Positions 17,409 through 26,400 of a stretch of 64,000 nucleotides of DNA are shown here, piece by piece. The notes under the pieces were generated by a model that searched no databases, was not told where the DNA came from, and saw only the letters and a program-made list of their open reading frames with translations. The stretch lies in assembly GCA_038106445.1 (NCBI GenBank), contig JAYODU010000006.1, positions 62,001-126,000 of the forward strand. The letters are read 5' to 3'. The stretch comes from Pseudemcibacter sp038106445 (GTDB lineage Bacteria > Pseudomonadota > Alphaproteobacteria > Sphingomonadales > Emcibacteraceae). Position 1 is the first letter of the stretch. Every line of letters begins with the position of its first letter. The position numbers and the translations under genes are program-made.

Positions 17409-17771
17409 TTAATCGTCTCTGGATGTTTTTGTAATAGGTGCATCAACAACAGCAGCCACATTGGTATCATCATCATCCGTCAGGACTACTGTATTATCAT
17501 CCGGTGCCAGCTCAATATCATCGTCATCGTCATCGTCGCTCAGAAGTTCATCATCATCCAGAAGATCTTCTGTTTCATCATCATCATCTAAATCCAATTC
17601 CTGCTTTTCAGAAATGAGTTCGATAGAATGGGTTTTACTTTTCAGGATCACTTCAGGTTTGAATTTGTGTTCACAGCTTATGCAAATAATTGGTTCAAAT
17701 TCACCGAGATCGTAAAATCTTGTTCCACATTTTGGGCATTGACGTTTTTCGCCCCATTCAGCTTTTGCCAA
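17409..17771 (-). CDS. TIGR02300 family zinc-ribbon, acidic-tail protein
   Basis: A 120-residue protein with an N-terminal zinc ribbon (C12, C15, C30, C33) around the family signature GTRFYDLG. A very acidic C-terminal half contains runs such as DDDDDD. This is the alphaproteobacterial TIGR02300 'FYDLN acid' family, whose role is unknown. The place beside aroA, divergent from it, is conserved. The acidic region is encoded by repeated GAT/GAC codons, which produces spurious Ser-rich ORFs on the other strand. Confidence 0.92.
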   Translation of the reverse strand: MAKAEWGEKRQCPKCGTRFYDLGEFEPIICISCEHKFKPEVILKSKTHSIELISEKQELDLDDDDETEDLLDDDELLSDDDDDDDIELAPDDNTVVLTDDDDTNVAAVVDAPITKTSRDD

Positions 17772-17987
17772 AATATTTCTCCTCAGAACATCCTAATTTG
17801 TTCGCGGTCGGTTAAAAAAAATACCATTTGCCATTTTATAAGCCCACTGTCAAAGCCTATTATGCCAATTTTTGCAACTTTCTGGATAAAATTGAAATAA
17901 ATATCTTAAAAAGTTACACATTTCTAAATTATATGGTATTTCAAAGCACAATTCTGAGCGCTAAATTATCAACAAAGTCTTTATAAT

Positions 17988-19289
17988 ATGAATCAGTTAA
18001 AGTCTGGCAAATCCCGCCCATTAAAGGGCATCATAACAGTACCCGGTGATAAATCAATTTCGCACCGTTCACTTATCATGGGGGCCCTTGCTATCGGAAA
18101 AAGCAGAATATCCGGGCTTCTTGAAGGAGAAGATGTGATTGGCACTGCTGAAGCTATGAAAGCTTTAGGAGCAGACATATATAAGGATGATCAGGGTTTT
18201 TGGAACGTTCACGGCGTTGGTATTGGTGGGCTACGTGAACCGGCGAAACCTTTAAATATGGGTAATTCCGGAACAGGTGTGCGTCTTCTAATGGGGTTGG
18301 TTGCAACGCATCCAATCAAGGTTACATTTACCGGTGATGCGTCCCTTTCATTAAGACCAATGAAAAGAGTAACAGTTCCCCTAAGTCGTTTTGGTGCCAA
18401 ATTTGAAGGGACAGAGGACGGAACACTTCCCATTACGGTTACAGGTGCGCAAATGCCCTTACCAATTGAATATGAACTGCCTGTCGCGTCCGCCCAGGTT
18501 AAATCAGCCATCATGCTTGCCGGACTAAACACGCCGGGCATAACTACCGTCATCGAAAAAATACCAACGCGCGATCATTCTGAAAGGATATTTGATTATT
18601 TTGGTGTGCCGACAGAAATTAATGGTGAAAATATTCATGTAACCGGGCAGGCAGAAATTACAGCACGTGAAATGACAATTCCCGCTGACCCTTCCTCTGC
18701 ATCCTTTCTTATTGTCGCCGCTCTTATCACTGAAGAGTCGGATGTAACGATCAAAAATGTCGGGATTAATCCTGCGCGTACCGGACTGTTCAAGACCTTA
18801 ATTGAAATGGGTGGGGATATAACCTTTGAAAATACACGCAAGGAATGCGGTGAGGATGTCGCAGACATGCGTGTGCGGTATTCAAACCTGAAGGGCATAG
18901 AAGTACCACACGAACGCGCACCATCAATGATAGATGAATATCCTGTGCTGTGTGTGGCAGCAACACATGCCCAGGGTACAACTGTTATGCGCGGTATTGA
19001 AGAACTTCGTGTCAAGGAAAGCGACCGTATAGCCGTTATGGTAAAGGGGCTTAGGTCTTGCGGCGTTGACGTTACAGAACATGAAGACGGAATGACTGTA
19101 AGCAATTCTGCACCAAAAGGAACGACGCTGATAAAAACGCACCTCGATCACAGAATTGCAATGTCATTTTTGGTCTTGGGACTGATATCAGAAACGCCAA
19201 TCATAATTGATGATTGTTCAGTAATAGAAACGAGTTTTCCGGGCTTTGTGGAACTGATGAACAGTATTGGTGCGAATATATGTCCCTGA
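17988..19289 (+). CDS. aroA: 3-phosphoshikimate 1-carboxyvinyltransferase (EPSP synthase)
   Basis: Catalyses the sixth step of the shikimate pathway, joining phosphoenolpyruvate to shikimate-3-phosphate. The 433-residue product has the N-terminal PGDKSISHRSLIMGALA, the NSGTGVRLLMG loop, DASLSLRPMKR and, near the end, RVKESDRI and DHRIAMSF. These match the two-domain inside-out barrel family. The end overlaps the start of cmk by 10 nt, so the two are translated together, and rpsA follows; aroA-cmk-rpsA is a common proteobacterial order. Confidence 0.97.
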   Translation: MNQLKSGKSRPLKGIITVPGDKSISHRSLIMGALAIGKSRISGLLEGEDVIGTAEAMKALGADIYKDDQGFWNVHGVGIGGLREPAKPLNMGNSGTGVRLLMGLVATHPIKVTFTGDASLSLRPMKRVTVPLSRFGAKFEGTEDGTLPITVTGAQMPLPIEYELPVASAQVKSAIMLAGLNTPGITTVIEKIPTRDHSERIFDYFGVPTEINGENIHVTGQAEITAREMTIPADPSSASFLIVAALITEESDVTIKNVGINPARTGLFKTLIEMGGDITFENTRKECGEDVADMRVRYSNLKGIEVPHERAPSMIDEYPVLCVAATHAQGTTVMRGIEELRVKESDRIAVMVKGLRSCGVDVTEHEDGMTVSNSAPKGTTLIKTHLDHRIAMSFLVLGLISETPIIIDDCSVIETSFPGFVELMNSIGANICP

Positions 19290-19939
19290 AAAAAACCTTC
19301 ATCATAGCATTGGACGGACCGGCAGCATCCGGCAAAGGTACGCTCGCGCGGAAGCTAGCCGATCACTATAATCTGGCGCTTCTTGATACCGGAATACTTT
19401 ACCGCGCCGTAGGTTGGAATGTGATTAATTCAGAAGGAAGTCCGGAAAAAGAAACTGATGCTTTGAAGGCTGTCGAAAAACTGCCCTATACAAATATGCA
19501 AAATCCGGCACTGCGGGGCGAATCAACCGGTGCAGCAGCGTCAAAAGTTGCCGCTATTCCCGCAGTTAGAGAAGCCCTGCGCGATTTTCAGCGCCAGTTT
19601 GCCTATAATCCCCCAGACGACAAAGCTGGCACTATCCTTGATGGACGTGATATAGGCACCGTAATTTGCCCTGAAACACCCTATAAATTATTCATAACCG
19701 CAGATGTTAAAACCCGCGCAAAACGGCGGTTTCTGGAGGAGTTTGGGCAAACCGGCACAGAGGAAGATTTCAGAAATATACTTGAAGATTTAACTGCACG
19801 TGATGAACGGGATACCAAAAGATCACTGTCCCCCTTAAAAAAAGCTGATGACGCACTCTTGATTGACACAACGAATTCGTCTATAGAGGCCGTGTTTGAA
19901 GAGGCGGTATCGTTTATTTCAGGCAAAAAAGTAGAGTAA
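19280..19939 (+). CDS. cmk: cytidylate kinase
   Basis: Phosphorylates CMP and dCMP to the diphosphates. The product is 219 residues from the ATG at 19280, with P-loop GPAASGKGT at residues 13-21, followed by the NMP-binding DTGILYRAVG and the LDGRDIGTVICP segment; RDERDTKRSLSPLKKADDALLIDT ends the lid/core region. The open frame extends upstream to 19214 inside aroA, but residues before MSLKK have no family match. It overlaps aroA by 10 nt. Confidence 0.96.
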   Translation: MSLKKTFIIALDGPAASGKGTLARKLADHYNLALLDTGILYRAVGWNVINSEGSPEKETDALKAVEKLPYTNMQNPALRGESTGAAASKVAAIPAVREALRDFQRQFAYNPPDDKAGTILDGRDIGTVICPETPYKLFITADVKTRAKRRFLEEFGQTGTEEDFRNILEDLTARDERDTKRSLSPLKKADDALLIDTTNSSIEAVFEEAVSFISGKKVE

Positions 19940-19976
19940 AACATAAGCAGATACTGACTTTAACCGATCATAATGA

Positions 19977-19994
19977 TGGGTTGGGGTTGGGGTT
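19977..19994 (+). repeat. G-rich telomere-like repeat
   Basis: GGGTTGGGGTTGGGGTTG gives three G-runs of 3, 4 and 4 on the plus strand in the cmk-rpsA gap. It could form a G-quadruplex in the rpsA leader RNA if the transcript starts upstream; this is an inference. Confidence 0.5.
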
Positions 19995-20124
19995 GTATTT
20001 GTTTTACTCATTAATATTAACACTAACCTTTTTATTAAGACCGTCGGACCCAACCGGCAGGCCTGGATAAAAAACGGGTGCCCGAATATCGGATAAAGAA
20101 CACCCACATGAATAGGTAAACATA

Positions 20125-22011
20125 ATGACTGAACTTAATGTTCCAACAACCGAAGACTTCGCAGCAATGCTCGAAGTATCATTTGGTCCTGAAGGCAAAT
20201 TTGACGGCAAAGTTGTCACAGGTACCATCATCGCAGTTGATAAAGAAGCTGCAACTATTGATATCGGCCTAAAGGCTGAAGGCCGTATCCCGCTTAAAGA
20301 ATTTGCCGCTCACGGCCAAACTGTTGACCTCAAGATTGGTGATAAGGTAGAAGTTTACGTAGAGCGTATCGAAAATGCCAAAGGCGAAGCAATGCTTTCT
20401 CGCGAAAAAGCACGCCGCGAGGAAGCATGGACTGTACTTGAAAAATCATATGAAGCTGAAGAGCGCGTAAACGGCATTATTTTTGGCCGCGTAAAAGGCG
20501 GATTTACAGTAGACCTTTCCGGTGCAGTTGCTTTCCTTCCTGGTAGTCAGGTTGACGTACGTCCGATCCGCGATGTAACACCGCTTATGAATATTGAACA
20601 ACCTTTCCAGATTTTGAAAATGGATCGTAAACGTGGCAACATCGTTGTATCACGTCGCGCTATTTTGGAAGAAACACGTGCGGAACAACGCACTGAAATC
20701 ATACAGAATCTTGGTGAAGGTAAAACCGTTGAGGGTGTTGTTAAAAACATCACTGATTACGGTGCATTCGTTGATCTTGGCGGCATTGATGGACTACTTC
20801 ACGTTACCGACATTTCATGGAAACGTATCAATCACCCATCAGATATTCTGAATATCGGTGATACTATTGATGTTCAAATTATCCGTATCAATCCGGATAC
20901 ACAACGTATCTCACTGGGAATGAAACAACTTACTGAAGATCCGTGGTCTACAATTGCCAACAATTATCCGATTGGTTCTAAACTGAAGGGACGTATTACT
21001 AACATCACTGATTACGGTGCCTTCGTAGAACTTGATGATGGTGTGGAAGGACTTGTTCACGTTTCTGAAATGTCATGGGTTAAGAAAAATGTTCACCCTG
21101 GCAAAATCGTATCAAGCAGCCAGGAAGTTGAAGTTATGGTGCTTGAAATAGATTCTGAAAAACGCCGCATAAGCCTAGGCCTTAAACAATGCATGGACAA
21201 TCCATGGCTATCATTCGCAGATAACTATCCTGTTGGCACAGAAATCGAAGGTGAAGTTAAAAACATCACTGAATTCGGACTTTTTGTTGGCCTTGAGGGT
21301 GAGATGGACGGCATGGTTCATCTTTCTGACCTTGACTGGAACAAATCTGGCGAAGACGCAATCGCAGAATATAAAAAAGGCGATATCGTTAAAGCAGTCA
21401 TCCTTGATGTGGATACGGAAAAAGAACGTATTTCGCTCGGTGTCAAACAACTTACTGGTGATCCCGTTGAATCAATTTCCGGACTTAAGAAAGGTGGAAC
21501 CGTAACCTGTACGGTTACTGAAGTTACTGAAAACGGACTTGAGGTGACAGTTGGTGATGAAAACGGTATGAAGTCATTCATTCGTCGTTCCGATCTTAGC
21601 CGTGACCGTGCCGAGCAGCGCCCGGAACGTTTCTCAGTCGGTGATAAAATTGATGCAAAGGTTACAACTTTAGATAAAAAAGCGCACAAGATTGCGCTAT
21701 CCATCAAGCAGCTTGAAATTTCCGAAGAAAAAGAAGCCGTTGCACAATATGGTTCGTCAGACAGCGGTGCGAGCCTAGGTGACATTCTTGGTGCAGCACT
21801 TGCTGACGCTGCGCCAGCTGAAGATAAAAAATCCGCTGCTAAGAAAAAAGCAGCACCAAAAAAAGCTGCTCAAAAAGAAGAAGTCTCTGCTGACGAAGAA
21901 ACTGACGCCAAAGAGAAACCAGCTGCAAAGAAAAAAGCGGCTGCAGCGAAAAAAACACCAGCGAAAAAAACACCAGCGAAAAAAACACCAGCTAAAAAAG
22001 ACACCAAATAA
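20125..22011 (+). CDS. rpsA: 30S ribosomal protein S1 with lysine/alanine-rich tail
   Basis: S1 binds mRNA on the small subunit and promotes initiation. Six S1 (OB-fold) repeats run from about residue 28 to 535; GAFVDLGGIDGLLHVTDISW and GAFVELDDGVEGLVHVSEMSW mark repeats 3 and 4. At 628 residues it is about 60 longer than most alphaproteobacterial S1. The extra part (about residues 566-628) is a Lys/Ala/Pro tail with KKTPA repeated three times, encoded by a 15-bp tandem repeat, and resembles histone H1 or AlgP-type tails. Codon use is strongly biased (mostly CGT for Arg), as expected for high expression. A 185-bp leader precedes the gene and a terminator follows. Confidence 0.96.
   Translation: MTELNVPTTEDFAAMLEVSFGPEGKFDGKVVTGTIIAVDKEAATIDIGLKAEGRIPLKEFAAHGQTVDLKIGDKVEVYVERIENAKGEAMLSREKARREEAWTVLEKSYEAEERVNGIIFGRVKGGFTVDLSGAVAFLPGSQVDVRPIRDVTPLMNIEQPFQILKMDRKRGNIVVSRRAILEETRAEQRTEIIQNLGEGKTVEGVVKNITDYGAFVDLGGIDGLLHVTDISWKRINHPSDILNIGDTIDVQIIRINPDTQRISLGMKQLTEDPWSTIANNYPIGSKLKGRITNITDYGAFVELDDGVEGLVHVSEMSWVKKNVHPGKIVSSSQEVEVMVLEIDSEKRRISLGLKQCMDNPWLSFADNYPVGTEIEGEVKNITEFGLFVGLEGEMDGMVHLSDLDWNKSGEDAIAEYKKGDIVKAVILDVDTEKERISLGVKQLTGDPVESISGLKKGGTVTCTVTEVTENGLEVTVGDENGMKSFIRRSDLSRDRAEQRPERFSVGDKIDAKVTTLDKKAHKIALSIKQLEISEEKEAVAQYGSSDSGASLGDILGAALADAAPAEDKKSAAKKKAAPKKAAQKEEVSADEETDAKEKPAAKKKAAAAKKTPAKKTPAKKTPAKKDTK
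21940..21996 (+). repeat. 15-bp tandem repeat encoding KKTPA in rpsA
   Basis: The unit GCGAAAAAAACACCA occurs about three times, with a diverged fourth copy, at the 3' end of rpsA. Each unit has a run of seven A, so both slippage within the run and unit gain or loss are plausible sources of length variation. Confidence 0.8.
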
Positions 22012-22040
22012 TATTGTCGTTATTTATCCTATTATTAAGA

Positions 22041-22072
22041 AACCCGTCCAAATTAATTTGGGCGGGTTTTTT
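22041..22072 (+). terminator. intrinsic terminator after rpsA
   Basis: AACCCGTCCAAA and TTTGGGCGGGTT pair as a stem with a 4-nt loop region, with one mismatch in the arms, and are followed by TTTTTT. This ends the aroA-cmk-rpsA transcript before ihfB. Confidence 0.85.
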
Positions 22073-22088
22073 GCTGCTTAATACCTAA

Positions 22089-22117
22089 ATGATTCTTAGA
22101 ATCATGGGATCAATCCC
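22089..22117. promoter_or_regulatory. two adjacent palindromes upstream of ihfB
   Basis: ATGATTCT-T-AGAATCAT (22089-22105) is directly followed by GGGAT-CA-ATCCC (22106-22117). There is no T-run, so neither is an intrinsic terminator. They could be operator sites in the ihfB promoter region; no regulator can be named. Confidence 0.4.
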
Positions 22118-22289
22118 TGCCTTGTAGCCCGTGAAACTGCTAAAAACCCTCGTTTTTTCAAAATTTAACTTCAATTTTTTAAAAAAACATGACTTATAAG
22201 TTACTTAGCCTTGACGATGTGATTACTCTCTGGCAACTTATATCCACAAAGCAAACAAAGTAATATTAACAACATATAGGGGTCTGAGG

Positions 22290-22571
22290 ATGATAAAGTC
22301 GGAGCTGATAGCAAGATTGGTAGATGCCAATCCCCACCTTTATCAACGCGATGTTGAACGTATAGTTAACACTATATTCGAAGAAATTACCAATACCCTT
22401 GCAGAAGGTAATCGGGTTGAGCTCCGTGGCTTTGGTGCTTTTTCCGTTAAACACCGCCCCGCTCGTACTGGCCGTAACCCTAGAACCGGTCAGGCCGTAA
22501 ATGTGCCTGCGAAAAGCGTACCATATTTCAAAACCGGTAAGGATCTTCGGGAAAAATTGAACAACGGTTAA
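22290..22571 (+). CDS. ihfB: integration host factor subunit beta
   Basis: A 93-residue HU/IHF-family DNA-bending protein. It has the N-terminal MIKSELIARL dimer helices, the ELRGFGAFSVKHRPARTGRNPRTG beta arms with the intercalating Pro region, and VPAKSVPYFKTGKDLRE at the end. It pairs with IhfA, which is not in this window, in replication, transcription and recombination. The position after rpsA and before lapA and pyrF is the standard one. Confidence 0.95.
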   Translation: MIKSELIARLVDANPHLYQRDVERIVNTIFEEITNTLAEGNRVELRGFGAFSVKHRPARTGRNPRTGQAVNVPAKSVPYFKTGKDLREKLNNG

Positions 22572-22620
22572 TTGTTGAGCAGCCAACAGCATAAGGCTTA
22601 GACGTAAAAGGGCTTAAAAA

Positions 22621-22947
22621 ATGCGCTTGATCATTTATGCTGCATTTATAATTTTTACTACACTTTGTATCATCATTGCTGTATCGAACGGTACAAATAT
22701 TCTATTCAGTTTGGAACCAATACCCTTCAATATCGAAATGCCTGCATATGGTCTGGTCTTTATAGGTATTATAATAGGCTTAAGCGGAGGTTGGGTTGTT
22801 TCAATTTTATCCGGTATTAAAAATGCAAGACGATACCGGAAGGCAGAAATGGTAATTAAAGATCTTGAGCAGAAATTAAAATCACATGATTCCCAAAATA
22901 TTGAATTGTCAAACACTGACAATAATGGCAAAAGCTCATCAACGTAA
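22621..22947 (+). CDS. lapA: LapA domain-containing membrane protein
   Basis: A 108-residue protein with two hydrophobic helices (residues about 3-22 and 40-62) and a short charged C-terminal coil (IKDLEQKLKSHDS). The pattern VSNGTNILFSLEPIPF...YGLVFIGIIIGLSGGW matches DUF1049/LapA. In enterobacteria LapA works with LapB in setting LPS levels through LpxC turnover; the same role here is assumed. It lies between ihfB and pyrF, where alphaproteobacteria often carry it. Confidence 0.85.
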   Translation: MRLIIYAAFIIFTTLCIIIAVSNGTNILFSLEPIPFNIEMPAYGLVFIGIIIGLSGGWVVSILSGIKNARRYRKAEMVIKDLEQKLKSHDSQNIELSNTDNNGKSSST

Positions 22948-22959
22948 AAACGGAATTAA

Positions 22960-23685
22960 ATGATGAACAACTTAAAACCCTCGGAACGCATATTATGCGC
23001 TCTTGACACTGTAGATATTGACAGTGCTTGTGCCATGGCAGGATCGCTGAAATCTTATGTAGGGGGCATAAAGTTGGGGCTGGAATTTTTTAGTGCAAAC
23101 GGTCCGCTAGGGTTTAAGAAAGTATCCGCAAATAATAGCAATATATTTCTTGATTTAAAATTGCACGACATTCCTAATACAGTGGCCAAGACAATTCATT
23201 CGCTTATGCCCTTGGAACCAAAGATAATGACCATACACACAGCGGGCGGCCCTTCGATGATGAAAGCTGCAGCGAAGGCCGCAACTGAAGCAGCCCTTAA
23301 TATTGGGTGTCAAAGGCCAATAATTGTCGGGGTCACTATTTTAACAAGTTTGGATAGCGACGATTTAAACGCTCTCGGCTATCTGAGCAATGTTTCCATA
23401 CAGGTAGTTAAACTTGCCAGACTTGCTAAGGAATGTGGACTGGATGGCGTCGTTTGTTCACCTCTCGAAATCAAGCTTATCAAAGAATCCTGCGGTAAAG
23501 AATTTAAATTGGTCGTACCTGGCATTCGTCCTTCGGGAAGCGCCAAGGGTGACCAGAAACGTGTTATGACACCAAATGAAGCGGTTAGGCTGGGTGCGGA
23601 TTATCTGGTAATCGGCAGGCCAATTACCCAGGCGGAAAATCCGGTTGAAGCGGCGCGTGAAATTGCACAGGAAATTAACGGGTAA
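22960..23685 (+). CDS. pyrF: orotidine 5'-phosphate decarboxylase
   Basis: Final step of UMP synthesis. The 241-residue TIM barrel has the catalytic DLKLHDIPNTV motif (Lys/Asp tetrad region), the phosphate-binding VVPGIRPSG and the final GADYLVIGRPIT. Two adjacent ATG codons exist at 22960 and 22963; either may be used. It is followed after 2 nt by trpF, so pyrimidine and tryptophan genes share this transcript. Confidence 0.96.
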   Translation: MMNNLKPSERILCALDTVDIDSACAMAGSLKSYVGGIKLGLEFFSANGPLGFKKVSANNSNIFLDLKLHDIPNTVAKTIHSLMPLEPKIMTIHTAGGPSMMKAAAKAATEAALNIGCQRPIIVGVTILTSLDSDDLNALGYLSNVSIQVVKLARLAKECGLDGVVCSPLEIKLIKESCGKEFKLVVPGIRPSGSAKGDQKRVMTPNEAVRLGADYLVIGRPITQAENPVEAAREIAQEING

Positions 23686-23687
23686 AT

Positions 23688-24341
23688 ATGATAACTCATG
23701 TAAAAACCTGTGGTCTTTCCACGGAAACAACTTTGAGTGCTGCAATTGATGCCGGTGCTACGTATGTAGGGTTTATTTTCTACCCTCCTTCCCCGCGTAA
23801 TATAAGTGTGACACAGGCCAAAATGCTAACTCAATATGTAGGTGACCGTGCACTTAAGGTAGGCGTTTTTGTAAATCCCGATGATCAATTATTATCTGAG
23901 GTGCTCTCAAACGTTGATTTGGATATACTTCAACTTCATGGCAACGAAACACCAGAACGGACAGATTGTATACGCGCAAAATTTTCAAAATCTATTATGA
24001 AGGCAGTCCCGGTTTCTTCCCAGGAAGATATCGCACTGGCCCGGACGTATGAAGATATTGCAGACATACTGCTGTTTGATGCCAAGGCACCAAGTGCTAT
24101 GAAAAATGCACTCCCAGGCGGAAATGGGCTTGCTTTCGATTGGGAACTCATTGCTGGTGAGAAATGGAATGTTCCCTGGATGCTTAGTGGTGGATTAGAC
24201 GCGATAAATGTAGCAGAAGCAATTAAAATCAGTGGTGCTGAAATAGTTGATGTTTCAAGTGGACTTGAAAAAACCCCCGGAAAGAAAGATATAAATAAAA
24301 TAGAAGAATTTATGAATGCGGTTCGGAGTGCTGGCAAATGA
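23688..24341 (+). CDS. trpF: phosphoribosylanthranilate isomerase
   Basis: Third step from chorismate in tryptophan synthesis, an Amadori rearrangement. The 217-residue barrel starts with HVKTCGLSTETTL, in which Cys is the general base, and has FIFYPPSPRN, LQLHGNETPE, LPGGNGLAFDW and LSGGLDAINV with the phosphate site. It overlaps trpB by 4 nt (ATGA), which indicates coupled translation. Confidence 0.96.
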   Translation: MITHVKTCGLSTETTLSAAIDAGATYVGFIFYPPSPRNISVTQAKMLTQYVGDRALKVGVFVNPDDQLLSEVLSNVDLDILQLHGNETPERTDCIRAKFSKSIMKAVPVSSQEDIALARTYEDIADILLFDAKAPSAMKNALPGGNGLAFDWELIAGEKWNVPWMLSGGLDAINVAEAIKISGAEIVDVSSGLEKTPGKKDINKIEEFMNAVRSAGK

Positions 24342-25552
24342 ATGAAAAAAAATTAAATAGTTACCGTAACGGCCCGAATGATAACGGCCATTTTGGCATA
24401 TATGGTGGCCGGTATGTTGCCGAAACCCTCATGCCACTTATTCTTGAGGTAGAAAAAACCTACAAACAGGCAAAAAACGATCCTGCCTTCAAACAAGAAT
24501 TTCACGCACTTTTAAAAGAATTTGTTGGGCGCCCCAATCCACTTTACTTCGCACAGCGAATGACAGAGCATCTTGGCGGTGCCAAAATTTATTTTAAACG
24601 TGAAGAACTTAATCATACAGGCGCACACAAGATTAATAACTGCGTAGGTCAAATTCTTCTGGCACGACGTATGGGAAAAACCCGTATCATTGCAGAAACC
24701 GGCGCCGGACAGCACGGTGTTGCTACCGCTACTGTATGTGCGCTTTTTGGGATGCCCTGTGTTATATATATGGGTGCAAAGGATATTGAACGACAAAAAC
24801 CCAACGTATTTCGCATGAAGCTTTTGGGAGCCAGGGTTGTCCCGGTAACATCCGGATCTGAAAGCCTTAAAGATAGCATGAATGAAGCCCTTAGGGATTG
24901 GGTTAGCAACGTTGAAGATACATTCTACATAATTGGAACTGCTGCCGGTCCACACCCTTATCCGGAACTGGTTCGCGATTTTCAGTGCGTCATTGGTGAT
25001 GAAACACGGGCGCAGATACTGGAAAAAGAAGGTCGCCTTCCGGATAGCCTTGTTGCCTGTGTTGGTGGTGGTTCCAATGCCATCGGGCTTTTTCATCCGT
25101 TTCTTGATGATGATGTAGATATATACGCTGTTGAAGCGGCTGGACACGGTGTTGATACAGACAAACATGCAGCATCCCTTTCCGGTGGTGCACCAGGTGT
25201 GCTTCACGGTAACAGAACGTATCTTCTTATGGATGAAGACGGTCAGATAAATGAAGCACACTCAATTTCAGCAGGGCTGGATTATCCGGGAATCGGCCCG
25301 GAACATAGCCATCTGCATGATATAGGCAGGGTTAAGTATGTACCCATTGACGATCAGGAAGCATTGGAAGCATTTCAGCTATGTACAAGACTCGAAGGTA
25401 TTATTCCTGCGCTTGAATGTGCGCACGCAATTGCCTATGTCATGAAACTGGCCCCCACGCTACCCAAAGATCATATTATGGTAATGGGACTAAGTGGTCG
25501 GGGTGATAAGGATATTTTCACTGTTGCCAACGCTCTGGGTGAGGATATTTGA
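24338..25552 (+). CDS. trpB: tryptophan synthase beta chain
   Basis: Joins indole and serine to tryptophan using PLP. The 404-residue product has GGRYVAETLMPL near the start, HTGAHKINN with the PLP lysine K98, the AETGAGQHGVA loop and the glycine-rich GGGSNAIGLFHPF phosphate site. It forms the alpha2-beta2 complex with the product of trpA, whose ATG lies 3 nt after its stop. Long antisense ORFs over this gene are coding shadows. Confidence 0.98.
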   Translation: MNEKKLNSYRNGPNDNGHFGIYGGRYVAETLMPLILEVEKTYKQAKNDPAFKQEFHALLKEFVGRPNPLYFAQRMTEHLGGAKIYFKREELNHTGAHKINNCVGQILLARRMGKTRIIAETGAGQHGVATATVCALFGMPCVIYMGAKDIERQKPNVFRMKLLGARVVPVTSGSESLKDSMNEALRDWVSNVEDTFYIIGTAAGPHPYPELVRDFQCVIGDETRAQILEKEGRLPDSLVACVGGGSNAIGLFHPFLDDDVDIYAVEAAGHGVDTDKHAASLSGGAPGVLHGNRTYLLMDEDGQINEAHSISAGLDYPGIGPEHSHLHDIGRVKYVPIDDQEALEAFQLCTRLEGIIPALECAHAIAYVMKLAPTLPKDHIMVMGLSGRGDKDIFTVANALGEDI

Positions 25553-25554
25553 CC

Positions 25555-26394
25555 ATGGGGAAGGAACGCATTAATGAGCGCTTTGCACAGCTTAAGAATG
25601 AAGGACGGGCGGGCCTTATTACCTTCATCACAGCGGGTGACCCTGATTATGACCACTCCCTTGCTATCTTAAACGGGCTGCCAAAGGCCGGCGCCGATAT
25701 CATTGAGCTTGGAATGCCCTTTTCTGATCCCATGGCGGATGGCCCAGCAATTCAGGAAGCAAGTATCCGGGCACTTAAGAATAGGATGACCCTTAGCAAA
25801 ACATTGAAAATGGTTCAAGAATTTCGCGTCAAAGATCATGATACACCTGTTATTCTTATGGGTTATTATAATCCTGTCTATATTTTTGGTGTTGAGAAGT
25901 TCCTAAATGATGCTTTTAACGCAGGCGTAGACGGTCTTATCATTGTTGATCTTCCACCAGAAGAAGATAGCGAACTGGCCATACCCGCAAAAGAAGCAGG
26001 ACTTGCAATGATTCATCTTGCCACACCAACCACCGATAAAAACCGTCTTGGGCATATCCTTGAAAATGGCTCTGGTTTTCTTTATTATGTGACCATTGTC
26101 GGTATTACCGGAACAGCAAAACCGGATCTTACACCCGTGAAAAAAGCGCTTGATAGTTTTCGTTCCGTTTCCAATATTCCCATGGCAGTCGGTTTTGGTA
26201 TCAAATCGCCAGAGGATGCTTCAAGATTCGCTGAATTTGCCGATGCCGTGGTTGTTGGCTCTGCGATTGTTGATATCGTTAAAAAAAATCTAAACCAAGA
26301 AAATGTTGCAAATTCTGACCTAAAGAGTAGAGTCTTATCCTTTGTGGAAGAACTTGCTCATGGCATTAAAGGCGCCAGAAAGCAGACAAGGTAA
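25555..26394 (+). CDS. trpA: tryptophan synthase alpha chain
   Basis: Cleaves indole-3-glycerol phosphate to indole, passed by tunnel to TrpB. The 279-residue barrel has LITFITAGDPDY, LGMPFSDPMADGP with the catalytic Glu/Asp region, GLIIVDLPPEE and AVGFGIKSPEDA. I choose the ATG at 25555, with GAGG 10 nt upstream; an in-frame TTG at 25549 lies too close to that site. Confidence 0.96.
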   Translation: MGKERINERFAQLKNEGRAGLITFITAGDPDYDHSLAILNGLPKAGADIIELGMPFSDPMADGPAIQEASIRALKNRMTLSKTLKMVQEFRVKDHDTPVILMGYYNPVYIFGVEKFLNDAFNAGVDGLIIVDLPPEEDSELAIPAKEAGLAMIHLATPTTDKNRLGHILENGSGFLYYVTIVGITGTAKPDLTPVKKALDSFRSVSNIPMAVGFGIKSPEDASRFAEFADAVVVGSAIVDIVKKNLNQENVANSDLKSRVLSFVEELAHGIKGARKQTR

Positions 26395-26400
26395 AACGAT

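Noticed and set aside
17461..17715. Ser-rich plus-strand ORF with long serine runs
   Set aside because: It is the complement of the Asp-rich tail of the TIGR02300 gene.
18635..19105. 156-codon minus-strand ORF over aroA
   Set aside because: Antisense to conserved aroA motifs; low-complexity Ser/Thr-rich product typical of shadows.
24512..25261. 249-codon ORF on the minus strand over trpB
   Set aside because: It lies wholly antisense to a clearly conserved trpB, has no family features and no ribosome binding site; it is a composition shadow.
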